From the NCBI RefSeq assembly GCF_000426645.1, contig NZ_AUFT01000021.1:41783-105782 (forward strand): a stretch of 64,000 nucleotides of DNA, in the 5' to 3' direction. The translations under genes were made by a program, and so were the position numbers. The notes under the pieces are model-generated. The model saw nothing but the letters and a program-made list of their open reading frames with translations. It searched no databases and was not told the origin of the DNA. The stretch is from Nakamurella lactea DSM 19367. GTDB lineage: Bacteria > Actinomycetota > Actinomycetes > Mycobacteriales > Nakamurellaceae. Shown one piece after another: positions 21,852 through 30,456 of the stretch (position 1 is the first letter of the stretch; each line of letters opens with the position of its first letter).

Positions 21852-23184
21852 CCTGCCGGACCGCCCGGTGCGCAGTGGCCGCGGAATGACGACCCGTGGC
21901 CGGTGTCTGTTGGCCGGCGGGCTGGCGGCGGCCATCTGCGCCTTTCTGCTGGACGAACGCGATCTGTTGCGGGTCGGGATCCTGGCCGTTGTGCTGCCGT
22001 TGGCCGCCTACCTGCTGACCGCCACCCGCAGGCCCAAGCTCGAGGCGACACACCAGGTATTGCCCGACCGGCTCTCCCCCGGCACGGTCGGCCAGGTGAC
22101 GCTGACCTTGACCAATGCCGGCGCCACCCGGACCCGCACCGTCGAGCTGATGGAGTCGCCGACCCCAGGGCTGACGGCCGGCATGCGCTGCCTGTTGCCC
22201 GGGTTACGGCGCGGCCGCTCGGCCCAGGCGACCTACCGGCTGTACGCCACCGGCCGCGGCCGGTTCCAGGTCGGGCCACCGCACGTCCGCTTCGCCGATC
22301 CGTTCGCGCTGTGGGAGGACGTCCGGAACATCGATTCCCGCGCCGAGGTGCTGGTGGTGCCCAGCGCCGTCCGGCTGGCCGGCCTGCCGGCCGGCTCCGG
22401 TAACCGTTCGGCCGCGTCCGGACGGGCGGCGGTCGGCTCGGTCGGCGGCGACCCCGACGTCGCCATCCGCAACTACCGCAACGGCGACGACATCCGCACC
22501 ATCCACTGGCGGGCATCGGCCAGGCACGACGACCTGATGGTGCGGCTGGAGGAGCCGGTCTCGCACGGCGGTGCCGTCGTGCTGCTGGACAACCGGCAGA
22601 CCGCGCACCGCGGCGCCGGCGTCACCTCTTCGTTCGAGACCGCGGTCACCATGGCCGCATCGGTCAGCCTGCATCTGGTGAACACCGACCACGAGGTCAA
22701 ACTCACCTCGCACAACAGCGACGTGATCGCGCACGGACACGACATCTCCGACGACGTGCTGGCCGGCCTGGCGGTGATCGAGTTGGACGACGACAACGAG
22801 ATCGACGTCGCCCCGGTCGGCACCGCCGGCATGCTGATCGCCGTCCTCGGCGACATCGATCCGTCAATCGCCGGCCGGCTGATCGCCGGCAAACCCCGTG
22901 GCGTGCAGGCGATCGCGCTGATGCTCGAGGTGGGCGCCTGGGCCGGCCCGGGCGATCCGTCGACCGAACCCGCGGCGGCCGGACGGCAATTGCTGGCGGC
23001 CGGCGGCTGGCGCACGGTGAACATCCGGCCGGGTGACGACCTCGCCGAGGTCTGGCGGCAGGCCTGCCAGTCGGGCGACAGCTTCACCGGGCCGCACTCC
23101 GCCGGCCCCGGCCGGCGCAACGGTTCGAACGGCCATCCGTCCGGCAACGGACGGGTCGCCGCCGCCGTGGGGAACCGTCGATGA
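21844..23184 (+). CDS. DUF58 domain protein (membrane-anchored, vWA-like)
   Basis: This 446-residue protein has two N-terminal membrane segments (about 20-60: LLAGGLAAAICAFLL and VGILAVVLPLAAYLL) and a cytoplasmic or exposed beta region. The DUF58 signature is RNYRNGDDIRTIHWRASARHDDLMVRLEE. The exact reaction is unknown; the family always travels with MoxR and TgpA-like genes and is thought to take part in envelope or complex assembly. The GTG start overlaps moxR by eight bases, and its stop overlaps the next start (ATGA). Confidence 0.92.
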   Translation: MADLPDRPVRSGRGMTTRGRCLLAGGLAAAICAFLLDERDLLRVGILAVVLPLAAYLLTATRRPKLEATHQVLPDRLSPGTVGQVTLTLTNAGATRTRTVELMESPTPGLTAGMRCLLPGLRRGRSAQATYRLYATGRGRFQVGPPHVRFADPFALWEDVRNIDSRAEVLVVPSAVRLAGLPAGSGNRSAASGRAAVGSVGGDPDVAIRNYRNGDDIRTIHWRASARHDDLMVRLEEPVSHGGAVVLLDNRQTAHRGAGVTSSFETAVTMAASVSLHLVNTDHEVKLTSHNSDVIAHGHDISDDVLAGLAVIELDDDNEIDVAPVGTAGMLIAVLGDIDPSIAGRLIAGKPRGVQAIALMLEVGAWAGPGDPSTEPAAAGRQLLAAGGWRTVNIRPGDDLAEVWRQACQSGDSFTGPHSAGPGRRNGSNGHPSGNGRVAAAVGNRR

Positions 23185-25523
23185 CGACGACCGCGATCCG
23201 ACCGCCGACGCCCGGACCGGGCGTCGCCGGACCACCGCCGGCCCGGCCGCCGGCCGCGCCCGGCCGGCCACCCGGACTGCCGGGCCAGAGCCCGGCCGAC
23301 CGGCTCTGGGTCGGCCCGACCCTGGTCGCCGCGCTGTCGGTACTGGCCGGCGCCTCGGCCCTGTCGGCGACCATCACCGGGTCCGACTGGGTGGTCCCGC
23401 TGATCGAGGTGATCGGCGTGATCTGGCTGCTCGGTATCGGTTGTCGGCTGCTCAGGGCGGCCGCACCGATCACCGTGCTCGTCCAGTTCGCCGGACTGAT
23501 GATCGCGCTCACCGGGCTGTTCACCACCAGCGGCTGGGGCGGGTTCATTCCGAACGCCAGGGCGGTGCAGGAATCGGGTGAGCTGCTGTCCGGTGCCTGG
23601 AAGCAGATCCTCGGCACGGTGCCGCCGGCACCGGCCACCGTCGAATTGTCGTTCCTGATCTGTCTGACGATCGGCACCACCGCACTGATCGTCGATTTCC
23701 TGGTCGCCGAGGCCCGCTCCCCCGCGCTGGTGGCGTTGCCGCTGCTGTGCCTGTACTCGGTACCGGCGTCGATCGCGACCGAACTGCTGCCGTGGTGGAC
23801 GTTCGCGCTTCCGGCGGCGCTCTATGCGCTGTTGCTGGCGATGACCGGCCACATCGGCGCCAGGTCGCGGGGCCGGACCAACCTGACGTTGATCGTCAGC
23901 GCCGTGGTGATCGCCGCCGTCGGAACGGCGACGGCCGTCGTGGTCGGCGATTCGGTGACCGGTATCGGCACCGAGGGTCGGCTGCCGCGCAACGCGGCCG
24001 GCGGCGCCAGCCAGATCGGCCTGTCGCCGTTCACCTCGTTGCGGGGCGATCTGCAGCGCAGCGACCCGGTCGACCTCATGCGGATCAGCGGACTGCCGCG
24101 CCCGGACTATCTGCGAACGGTGGGGCTGGAGAAATGGGTGCCTGGCGAGAACGCCGGCTTCCGCGAGCCGACCGACCTGGCCGACAACGGGCCGGCCAAC
24201 GGCACGCTGGCCGGCGTCGATCCCGGTGGCGCCGATCCGGTGCCGATCCAGGTGCGTTCGTTGCAGATGGCCGACAAGTTCCTGCCCATCTACGGCCGCA
24301 CTGTGTCGGCCTCCGGCCTGGCCGCGGGCTGGGTCTACGACGCCCGCTACAACTCGATCCACCGGGAGGCCAAGCTCAACCCGGGCACCTATTCGATGCG
24401 GGCGGCCTTCCCGCTCCCGTCGGCCGCCGACCTTCGAACCGACTCCGTCAGCCCGGATTCCGCGCTGACCGACACCAGCGGCGTTCCCGAATCGGTACGA
24501 CAACAGGCGAAGGACGTCACCTCGAACGCCCCTACCCCGTTCGACAAGGCGGATGCCCTGCGGAAGTACTTCACCGACCCGACCAACGGGTTCACCTACT
24601 CGCTGCAGGTGCCGCGCGGTACCACCGGCGACCCGCTGAGCGACTTCCTGGAGATGAAACAGGGCTACTGCGAGCAGTACGCCACCACCATGGCGGTGAT
24701 GCTGCGCACCCTTGGCATCCCGGCCAGGGTGGCGGTCGGCTACACCCAGGGAACCGAGCAGCGTGACGGCTCCTACCTGATCACCACCAACGACGCACAT
24801 GCCTGGGTCGAGGTGAAGTTCGACAGCCACGGTTGGGTGCGCTTCGACCCGACCCCGTTGGGCGGCGGCCTCGGCAACGAGCAGGGATTTGACGAAGCGG
24901 CCGGCGGCGCCGGCGCCGGTACCACCGAGACCACCGCGACCACCACGGAGTCGTTGTCCGACACTCCCCGCGGCAATGCCCAGGATGCCGACACCGAAGC
25001 GCGCGGGCAGGCGGCCGACACCGGACAGAATGCCGGCGCGGCCGCCGACGAGGTGCCGACCTCGTCCGGGGTGCCGGCCGGCCTGTGGTGGACCGTCGCG
25101 GTACTGATCCTGTTGGCGCTACTACTGGCCGCGCCGAGCGCGGTGCGCCGCATCCGCCGACGCCGGCGGCTGTCGGTGGCCGGCGGCGGAGGTCCTGGGG
25201 CGGCGAGCGCCGCCTGGGCCGAGGTGGAGGACATGATCGTCGATCACGGTCTGCCGCTGCATCCGACGGAGTCGACCAGGGCGACCGCCAACCGGCTGGC
25301 CCGCACCTCACGACTCACCGAGAACGCCCGGCACCGCCTGCGGGACCTGGTGATCGCCGCCGAACAGGAGTGGTACAGCGACCGTCCCGGACACTCGACG
25401 GCGGACGGCAAGGAACTGGTGGCGGCGGTCTCCGCGCTCGGCGAGAGCCTGGACCGGTCGGCCCCGCGCTCGGTGCCGGACCGGTTGCTGCCACGCAGCA
25501 TCCGCCCCTCGTCCAGGGACTGA
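23181..25523 (+). CDS. TgpA-type membrane transglutaminase-like protein
   Basis: This 780-residue protein has six to seven N-terminal membrane segments (DUF3488, about 45-260) and an extracytoplasmic transglutaminase core. The triad is intact: Cys497 in QGYCEQYATTM, His540 in TNDAHAWVEV and Asp556 in VRFDPTP. A Thr/Glu/Ala-rich linker follows, then a last membrane segment (GLWWTVAVLILLALLLAAPS) and a cytoplasmic DUF4129-like tail. Its substrate in the envelope is unknown. Context with MoxR and DUF58 is standard for actinobacteria. It converges with the DUF3040 gene across only 11 bp. Confidence 0.93.
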   Translation: MTTTAIRPPTPGPGVAGPPPARPPAAPGRPPGLPGQSPADRLWVGPTLVAALSVLAGASALSATITGSDWVVPLIEVIGVIWLLGIGCRLLRAAAPITVLVQFAGLMIALTGLFTTSGWGGFIPNARAVQESGELLSGAWKQILGTVPPAPATVELSFLICLTIGTTALIVDFLVAEARSPALVALPLLCLYSVPASIATELLPWWTFALPAALYALLLAMTGHIGARSRGRTNLTLIVSAVVIAAVGTATAVVVGDSVTGIGTEGRLPRNAAGGASQIGLSPFTSLRGDLQRSDPVDLMRISGLPRPDYLRTVGLEKWVPGENAGFREPTDLADNGPANGTLAGVDPGGADPVPIQVRSLQMADKFLPIYGRTVSASGLAAGWVYDARYNSIHREAKLNPGTYSMRAAFPLPSAADLRTDSVSPDSALTDTSGVPESVRQQAKDVTSNAPTPFDKADALRKYFTDPTNGFTYSLQVPRGTTGDPLSDFLEMKQGYCEQYATTMAVMLRTLGIPARVAVGYTQGTEQRDGSYLITTNDAHAWVEVKFDSHGWVRFDPTPLGGGLGNEQGFDEAAGGAGAGTTETTATTTESLSDTPRGNAQDADTEARGQAADTGQNAGAAADEVPTSSGVPAGLWWTVAVLILLALLLAAPSAVRRIRRRRRLSVAGGGGPGAASAAWAEVEDMIVDHGLPLHPTESTRATANRLARTSRLTENARHRLRDLVIAAEQEWYSDRPGHSTADGKELVAAVSALGESLDRSAPRSVPDRLLPRSIRPSSRD

Positions 25524-25534
25524 TTGCTGCCGGC

Positions 25535-25915
25535 TCAGCCTTCGGAGTCGAACCGACGGCGGAGCCGCTCCTCCATCCGTTCGGACAGGCTGGAGGGCGC
25601 CTTCGGTGGTTTGGCGGTGGGGGTGGCGGCGATCTTGCCGCGACCCGGCACGCCGAAGACGAACAGACCGACGCCCGCCACCATGACCAGGAAGCCGACG
25701 ACCGACACAGCGACCCCGAGGGCCAGCACATTCTGGGTCGCGATCACACCGACCACCAGCGCGACCAGACCGATGACGAACAGCACCGCCGAAACGATCG
25801 GACGCCGTCGCCTCATCCTGGTCACATCGACGCTCGTCGCGAACTTGGGATCGTTCTCGTAGAGCGCGCGTTCAATTTCGTCGAGCATGCGCTGCTCGTG
25901 CTCGGAGAGCGGCAT
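25535..25915 (-). CDS. DUF3040 membrane protein
   Basis: This 126-residue protein starts MPLSEHEQRMLDEIERALYENDPKFA, the hallmark of actinobacterial DUF3040. Two membrane segments follow (IVSAVLFVIGLVALVVGVIA and LGVAVSVVGFLVMVAGVGLF) and a basic C-terminus with an RMEERLRRRF stretch. The function is unknown. In mycobacteria the homologue also lies close to mraZ, so the neighbourhood is conserved although here three genes of the MoxR operon lie between them. The start is preceded by AGGAGGGAC. Confidence 0.93.
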   Translation of the reverse strand: MPLSEHEQRMLDEIERALYENDPKFATSVDVTRMRRRRPIVSAVLFVIGLVALVVGVIATQNVLALGVAVSVVGFLVMVAGVGLFVFGVPGRGKIAATPTAKPPKAPSSLSERMEERLRRRFDSEG

Positions 25916-26072
25916 CGGGTCCCTCCTGAAGCACCTGGGCGACTCGCCTCGGTGATGTCGGGCCCGCGTGAGGCGGGTGCGTGGACGGCAGCGGATGTAC
26001 TGCCTGATGCCAGGATACGATCACCTGGCCCGGTGTACTAGCCGGGCGGGGAATCTTCCCGTCGAAGTCGCC

Positions 26073-27341
26073 CTATTGACCCGTTCGGGGTGACTTTTCC
26101 GGCCGTTCGGGCCGTCCGCCCAATAAACTGGCGGGCCGCAATGCCGCGGCACCGAACCTGGCCGACACCCGATCGACCGTCGTCTCTGCCGCACGCCACC
26201 CCGGGCGGCCGTCGGCGGCGTCGTCGAAACTCAGTTGCTCGCTCACCTCTGCCCGCGCCGTCAGCCCCTCAAGGCGGACGCCGACCAGTCGGACCCGGCG
26301 GGTCGGGCCGAGCCTGTCGAGCAGTTCGACCGCCGCCGCATGGATCGTCCGGCTCAGGTCCGTCGGGACTTCGAGGGTGATCGATCGGCTGATGGTGGTG
26401 AAGTCGTCGAAGCGGATCTTGATGGCGACGGTGCGGCCCTGCTGGCCCGCTGCCCTGGCCCGCCGCGCCGTCCGGTCGGCGAGGCCGAGCAGTTCGCGGC
26501 GCAGGAAGACGGTGTCGGCCGAATCGACGGCGAAGGTCGTCTCGGCGCCGATCGACAACTCGGTGGACTCCGGGGTGACGGCCCGCTCGTCCCGGCCCCA
26601 GGCCAGGTCGTGCAGCTTGCTGCCGGCAGCAGCGCCGATCCGGCGGATGAGCCAGGCCCGGTCGGTGCGCGCGACGTCGCCGACGGTGGTCAGCCCGAGA
26701 CCGAGCAGAGTCTTCTCGACGGCCGGCCCGACGCCCCAGAGCGCCCGGACGGACAGTGGATGCAGCAGGTCGATGACGTCGGCCGGCGGCACGATCAGCA
26801 ACCCGTCCGGCTTCGCCAGCCCGGAGGCGAGCTTGGCGATGTACTTGGTGGACGCGGCGCCGACCGTCGCCGTCAGCTGCAGTTCGTCGCGGATGCGTTC
26901 CCGCAGAGCGACGGCGATGGTTCCGGGCCGGCCACCGGTCCGGCCGGCGCCGGCGACGTCCAGGAACGCCTCGTCCACCGACACCGGCTCGACCAGTGGG
27001 GTGACGTCGGCGAAGATCGCCATCACCTGTCGGGACACCTGGTAGTAGGCCTCGTGGTCGGGAGCGATCACCACCATCGACGGACACAGCGCCTTCGCCC
27101 GCCCGATCGGCATGCCGGACCTGACACCGGCCGCGCGTGCCTGATAGGTGGCCGAGAGCACCACGCTGCGGCCGCTGGTGCCGGCCACCATCATCGGTCG
27201 CCCGCGCAGTTCGGGTCGACGACGGAGCTCGACGAACGCGAAGAACGCATCCATGTCGATGTGCAGCACGGTGCACTCGCTGTCGTCGACGGCCGCCGGG
27301 TCGTCGGTGACGTGCCGGCGGCTGTCTGCGCTGAATCCCAT
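26073..27341 (-). CDS. dinB: DNA polymerase IV (Y-family, DinB)
   Basis: This is an error-prone translesion polymerase acting on stalled forks. The 422-residue protein shows the Y-family catalytic blocks LHIDMDAFFAFVELRR and PVSVDEAFLDVAG, the ARAAGVRSGMPIGRA fingers region, a helix-hairpin-helix thumb (LGLGLTTVGDVART) and a little-finger domain. The C-terminus is basic, without an obvious beta-clamp motif that I can name. It follows a methyltransferase gene by 27 bp and is probably cotranscribed. I see no LexA box in front of that gene pair. The start could lie a few codons inside. Confidence 0.95.
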   Translation of the reverse strand: MGFSADSRRHVTDDPAAVDDSECTVLHIDMDAFFAFVELRRRPELRGRPMMVAGTSGRSVVLSATYQARAAGVRSGMPIGRAKALCPSMVVIAPDHEAYYQVSRQVMAIFADVTPLVEPVSVDEAFLDVAGAGRTGGRPGTIAVALRERIRDELQLTATVGAASTKYIAKLASGLAKPDGLLIVPPADVIDLLHPLSVRALWGVGPAVEKTLLGLGLTTVGDVARTDRAWLIRRIGAAAGSKLHDLAWGRDERAVTPESTELSIGAETTFAVDSADTVFLRRELLGLADRTARRARAAGQQGRTVAIKIRFDDFTTISRSITLEVPTDLSRTIHAAAVELLDRLGPTRRVRLVGVRLEGLTARAEVSEQLSFDDAADGRPGWRAAETTVDRVSARFGAAALRPASLLGGRPERPEKSPRTGQ

Positions 27342-27368
27342 CAGCCGATGCCCATCAGTCGATGGCTC

Positions 27369-28109
27369 TCAGCTGTCCCGGACGGCCAGCACGTGCAGAT
27401 CGGCCGCGATGTCGCGCAGCGGCGGATCGTCAGCGATCTGACGTTCCAGCACGGCCAGTTCGTCGGCGCCCCTGGACGACGGCTGCAGCACGGCGCTGGG
27501 CACCAGGCCGCTGACGACACCGACGCCACGGACCGCGGAGATCGACAGTCCGGAACCGGCCAGCAGCTCGCCGATCGAGTCCACATCGAACCGTCGGCGC
27601 AGCGGGTCGGCGGATCCGAAGGTGCCGGCGGGGTCGGCATGCACCGCGGCCGCCTCGGTGAAGCGGCCACTGATGCCCAGCGCGATCACCGCCGCGTACC
27701 GGCCGGTGACCAGCAACGACACCGTGCCGCCGGGGGCCAGCGCGGCGGCGATCGCGGCCATCGCGGCGCGCGGGTCGTCGACAGATTCGAGCACGTGGTG
27801 ACACAGCACCAGCCCGACGGAGCCGTCGACGACCGCACCGGCCATCGCGTCGGTATCGGCCTGGATGCCCAGCACCCGGTCGGCGACGCCGGCCTCGCTC
27901 GCCCGGCGGCGCAGGGTGGCGAGGGCATCCATCGACGGATCGACCACGGTCACGACGCACCCCTTGACCGCCAGCGGCACCGCGTCGGTGCCGCTGCCGC
28001 CGCCCACATCGAGCACCTGCAGCCCGGCGATCGTCGGCAGCGTCGCCAGCGCCACGCCCACCGGGTCGGTCCCGCGGTGCGGGTCGGACCCGCGGTGCGA
28101 GTCGGGCAC
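27369..28109 (-). CDS. Class I SAM-dependent methyltransferase
   Basis: This 246-residue protein has a Rossmann methyltransferase fold: motif I QVLDVGGGSGTDAVPLA, the acidic VVDPS at strand 2, and VLCHHVLESVDDPRAAM as the motif IV region. The substrate is not evident; the family resembles UbiE/SmtA-type small-molecule or tRNA methyltransferases. It starts with a GTG and lies 27 bp before dinB in the same orientation. That pairing is common in actinobacteria, from memory, but its meaning is not known. Confidence 0.82.
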   Translation of the reverse strand: MPDSHRGSDPHRGTDPVGVALATLPTIAGLQVLDVGGGSGTDAVPLAVKGCVVTVVDPSMDALATLRRRASEAGVADRVLGIQADTDAMAGAVVDGSVGLVLCHHVLESVDDPRAAMAAIAAALAPGGTVSLLVTGRYAAVIALGISGRFTEAAAVHADPAGTFGSADPLRRRFDVDSIGELLAGSGLSISAVRGVGVVSGLVPSAVLQPSSRGADELAVLERQIADDPPLRDIAADLHVLAVRDS

Positions 28110-28261
28110 GGCTACCTCCTGCCGTTCGGGGCGGACGGCACGCCGGAGGATCGCCGCACCGATGATCGCCGGGAATCCTGCGTATCGCTCGGGTTTCTGG
28201 CTCCGAGCGTATCGGCGCGTGCCGACAGCCGATGAGGCGGCGCGCCCGGTAGGTTTGGCAT

Positions 28262-29107
28262 GTGTTGGTGGCCAGCGTTCTCAGTCTCAAGGGCGGCGTC
28301 GGTAAGACCACCGTCGCCCTCGGTCTCGCCTCGGCCGCGGCGCAACGCGGCGTGCGGACCGTGCTGGTCGACCTGGATCCGCAGGCAAACCTGACAGCGA
28401 CCCTGGTCCCCGATCACGACGCCTCCGCGGCGCCGACGGGCGGGCTGACGACCATCGCCGAGGTACTGGCCGATCCGCGTCGCAAAGTGGTGCGGAAGGC
28501 GTTGCGCCCATCGGCCTGGAGCGGGCGTTTGCAGGTGCTGGTGGGCAGCGAGCACGCGGAGACCCACAACCATCCGGATCCCGGCAGCAAGCGGTTGTCC
28601 CGGTTGGCGACGGCCATCGAGAAGCTGCCCGGCGGCACCGAACTGGTGATCATCGACTGCCCGCCGTCGCTGGGTCAGCTGACCCGCAGTGCACTGGTGG
28701 CCAGCGACCGCGCGGTACTGGTCACCGAACCGTCGCTGTACGCGGTGACCGGGGTGCAACGCGCCCTCGAGGCGGTGCAGGCGGAACGGGCCGCGCACCA
28801 ACGCGGGCTGCAGCCGCTCGGCGTGGTGGTGAACCGGATGCGCCCCCGTTCGGTGGAGCACGAGTACCGGCTCGCCGAACTGCACGAGCTGTTCGGTCCG
28901 CTGGTGCTGCGCCCGATCCTGCCCGACCGGGCGGCCATCCAGCAGGCGCAGGGCGCCGCTGTCCCGATTCACCAGTGGCCGTCACCGGGCGCCAAGGAGA
29001 TCGCCGGCATGTTCGACGCGCTGCTCGACCGACTGCTGCGAGCCGGCGATCGGCGCCGGGTCCGGCCGGTGCCCATCGCCACGGTTGCCGTTCCCGATCC
29101 CGTCTGA
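28262..29107 (+). CDS. ParA/MinD-like P-loop ATPase
   Basis: This 281-residue protein belongs to the SIMIBI ParA superfamily. The deviant Walker A LKGGVGKTTVALG has signature Lys10 and Lys15; DLDPQANLTATLV is switch I and VIIDCPPSLGQLT is Walker B/switch II. No ParB gene or parS-like cluster is visible nearby, so it may act in positioning something other than a chromosome or plasmid. The GTG start at 28262 sits in ATGTG; the ATG there is out of frame. It is divergent from the methyltransferase across 152 bp. Confidence 0.88.
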   Translation: MLVASVLSLKGGVGKTTVALGLASAAAQRGVRTVLVDLDPQANLTATLVPDHDASAAPTGGLTTIAEVLADPRRKVVRKALRPSAWSGRLQVLVGSEHAETHNHPDPGSKRLSRLATAIEKLPGGTELVIIDCPPSLGQLTRSALVASDRAVLVTEPSLYAVTGVQRALEAVQAERAAHQRGLQPLGVVVNRMRPRSVEHEYRLAELHELFGPLVLRPILPDRAAIQQAQGAAVPIHQWPSPGAKEIAGMFDALLDRLLRAGDRRRVRPVPIATVAVPDPV

Positions 29108-29114
29108 GTGGCCG

Positions 29115-29203
29115 CCAGCCGGGTGCGCCGTCAGCCGGGTGAATCGTCAGCCGGGTGCGGCGTTGACCGGGTGCGACGTCGGCCGGGTGGGTCCGTCAGC
29201 CGG
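29115..29203. repeat. Degenerate 15-17 bp tandem repeat
   Basis: Between the ParA-like and HEPN genes, which converge here, the motif cagccgggtg recurs five to six times with 5-7 bp spacers (cagccgggtgcgccgt, cagccgggtgaatcgt, cagccgggtgcggcgt, gaccgggtgcgacgt, cggccgggtgggtccgt). The last copy runs into the HEPN stop codon. No terminator hairpin with a U-tract is seen. Confidence 0.75.
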
Positions 29204-29660
29204 CGAAGGCCACCGGCGCCAGCCTGGCCTCGATCAGGTCCAGGAACTCGGCCGCCTGGCGCAACATGTCGTCGGCCTCCCGGGCGCCGATCGACCGGCT
29301 GATCCCGGCCTCGGCGAGTTGCCGCTTGCCGGCTCCGGCCTGGAAGAACGCAGCCCATTCGGCCAGATCCGGGGCGACCCTGCCGAGCAGGTCCCATGCA
29401 TTGCCGAGCCGGCCGCGACCCGGCTTCGCCCTGGTTGCCAGCAGCGCGGCGGCCGCCCGCAGCGCTGCCAGGTGGGCGGCGGCGTACCGCTCGCCCGGCT
29501 CGGTCGCCCTGATCGCGACGCCGAGGCCCCGGCCGGCATCGGCCAGCAGATCCTTCGCTGCCCTGGTCACCGGCGGGAATCGCCGCACCCTCGGGGCACT
29601 CGTCCTCGGGGCACCCACCTTCGGAGCACTCACCCTCGGGGCACTCACCGTCTGAGCCAT
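29196..29660 (-). CDS. SAV_6107-type HEPN domain protein
   Basis: This 154-residue protein has a repeated Ser/Ala/Pro/Arg head (SAPRV-like units, 6-25) and a helical HEPN domain (about 30-150). The family opening ERYAAAHLAALRAAAALLA is clear. It contains R58-YAAA-H63, which fits the R-x4-6-H motif of HEPN ribonucleases, so an RNase role is possible but not shown. The ATG at 29660 follows a perfect AGGAGG; the longer open frame upstream is a shadow of the GNAT gene. A LexA-type palindrome lies 45-60 bp upstream. It is divergent from the GNAT gene. Function in the cell is unknown. Confidence 0.85.
   Translation of the reverse strand: MAQTVSAPRVSAPKVGAPRTSAPRVRRFPPVTRAAKDLLADAGRGLGVAIRATEPGERYAAAHLAALRAAAALLATRAKPGRGRLGNAWDLLGRVAPDLAEWAAFFQAGAGKRQLAEAGISRSIGAREADDMLRQAAEFLDLIEARLAPVAFAG
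29587..29646 (-). repeat. 15-bp in-frame repeat in the HEPN gene
   Basis: Four 15-bp units (accctcggggcactc with one to four changes) encode the SAPRV/SAPKV/GAPRT/SAPRV head of the HEPN protein. The first and last copies are identical. Confidence 0.85.
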
Positions 29661-29704
29661 CGTCCTACCTCCTTCTGCCGGTCGCCACCGTCGGTCGCGG
29701 CTCG

Positions 29705-29720
29705 TCGAACATGTGTTCGA
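29705..29720. promoter_or_regulatory. LexA (SOS) box between HEPN and GNAT genes
   Basis: TCGAACATGTGTTCGA has perfect 6-bp arms and a centre that fits the actinobacterial/Bacillus-type SOS box TCGAAC-N4-GTTCGA. It matches this consensus better than the two boxes beside lexA in this same window. On the minus strand it abuts a TAGCAT -10-like hexamer (29725-29720), so bound LexA would block the HEPN promoter; the GNAT start is 55 bp to the right and may be affected too. Confidence 0.75.
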
Positions 29721-29774
29721 TGCTACCTCCGGGCTCCGACACCCGCCACCCAGATCGCCGCCCGCCGTGGTCTG

Positions 29775-30353
29775 ATGGAGTCCATGCTGGCCGAGCCCAC
29801 CGACAATGCTCCGACGGACGTCACCCTGCGGGCCGTCACCCCGCGTCGGTTCACCCTGCTGGCCGACCAGTTGATCGCCATCTACGTGGCGGCGATGCGC
29901 TACCCGCCCGGCACGGCGGGCGGGCGCCGTCAGCTCTGGCTCGAGCACAGCGCCCGGCCCGGCTTCGCCTGCGTCGCCGCCTTCGATCCCGATCAGCAGC
30001 CGTTGGCCTTCGGCTACGGCTACACCGGACGGCACGGTCAGTGGTGGCACAACGAGGTGCAGCGCGGCATGACGACGGCACTACGGAACGAATGGCTGAC
30101 GGACTACTTCGAGCTCACGGAGTTGCACACCCGCCCGGACGCCCAGGGTCACCGGATCGGCGAGCAGGTGCTGCGCACCCTGCTCACCGACCGGCCGGAA
30201 CGGCGGGTGCTGCTGTCGACTCCGGAGGGCGAGAACCGGGCCTGGCGGCTCTACCGTCGGCTCGGCTTCTCGGATGTGTTGCGCCAGTACCGGTTCACCG
30301 GTGACCCGCGCCCGTTCGGCATCCTCGGTCGCGCGCTGCCCGTCGACGTGTAG
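29775..30353 (+). CDS. GNAT-family N-acetyltransferase
   Basis: This 192-residue protein resembles the mycobacterial acetyltransferase encoded near mraZ (Rv2170-like, recalled from that locus). Motif A is visible as RPDAQGHRIGEQVLRTLL and motif B as ENRAWRLYRRLGF; the N-terminal part has YPPGTAGGRRQLWLEH. The acceptor is unknown, though amino groups of lysines or aminoglycoside-like molecules are typical. The ATG at 29775 is chosen for frame and homology; the ATG at 29784 is possible. Sequence further upstream in the same frame is a shadow of the HEPN gene. Confidence 0.85.
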   Translation: MESMLAEPTDNAPTDVTLRAVTPRRFTLLADQLIAIYVAAMRYPPGTAGGRRQLWLEHSARPGFACVAAFDPDQQPLAFGYGYTGRHGQWWHNEVQRGMTTALRNEWLTDYFELTELHTRPDAQGHRIGEQVLRTLLTDRPERRVLLSTPEGENRAWRLYRRLGFSDVLRQYRFTGDPRPFGILGRALPVDV

Positions 30354-30378
30354 CACGGTCGACTTCGGGGAGGACGCC

Positions 30379-30414
30379 CGACTTCGGGGTACCACCGGTG
30401 ATACCCCGAAGTCG
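30379..30414. terminator. Bidirectional hairpin terminator
   Basis: Between the converging GNAT and DUF885 genes, CGACTTCGGGGTA (30379-30391) and TACCCCGAAGTCG (30402-30414) form a perfect 13-bp stem with a 10-base loop. There is no U-tract, as is usual in high-GC actinobacteria. A direct copy of GTCGACTTCGGGG lies just upstream at 30359-30370. Confidence 0.8.
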
Positions 30415-30456
30415 AAGTCCGTGGGGCGGCTGACGCCGACGGCGTCCAGCAGCCGA

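Noticed and set aside
26235..28235. Plus-strand open frame opposite dinB and the methyltransferase
   Set aside because: No recognisable domain, and the opposite strand carries complete, motif-bearing genes.
28110..28261. SOS box controlling dinB
   Set aside because: No GAAC-N4-GTTC motif is present in the promoter region of the methyltransferase-dinB pair.
28262..29107. Plasmid or chromosome partition locus
   Set aside because: The ParA-like ATPase has no ParB gene or parS-like repeat nearby, so a partition system cannot be claimed.
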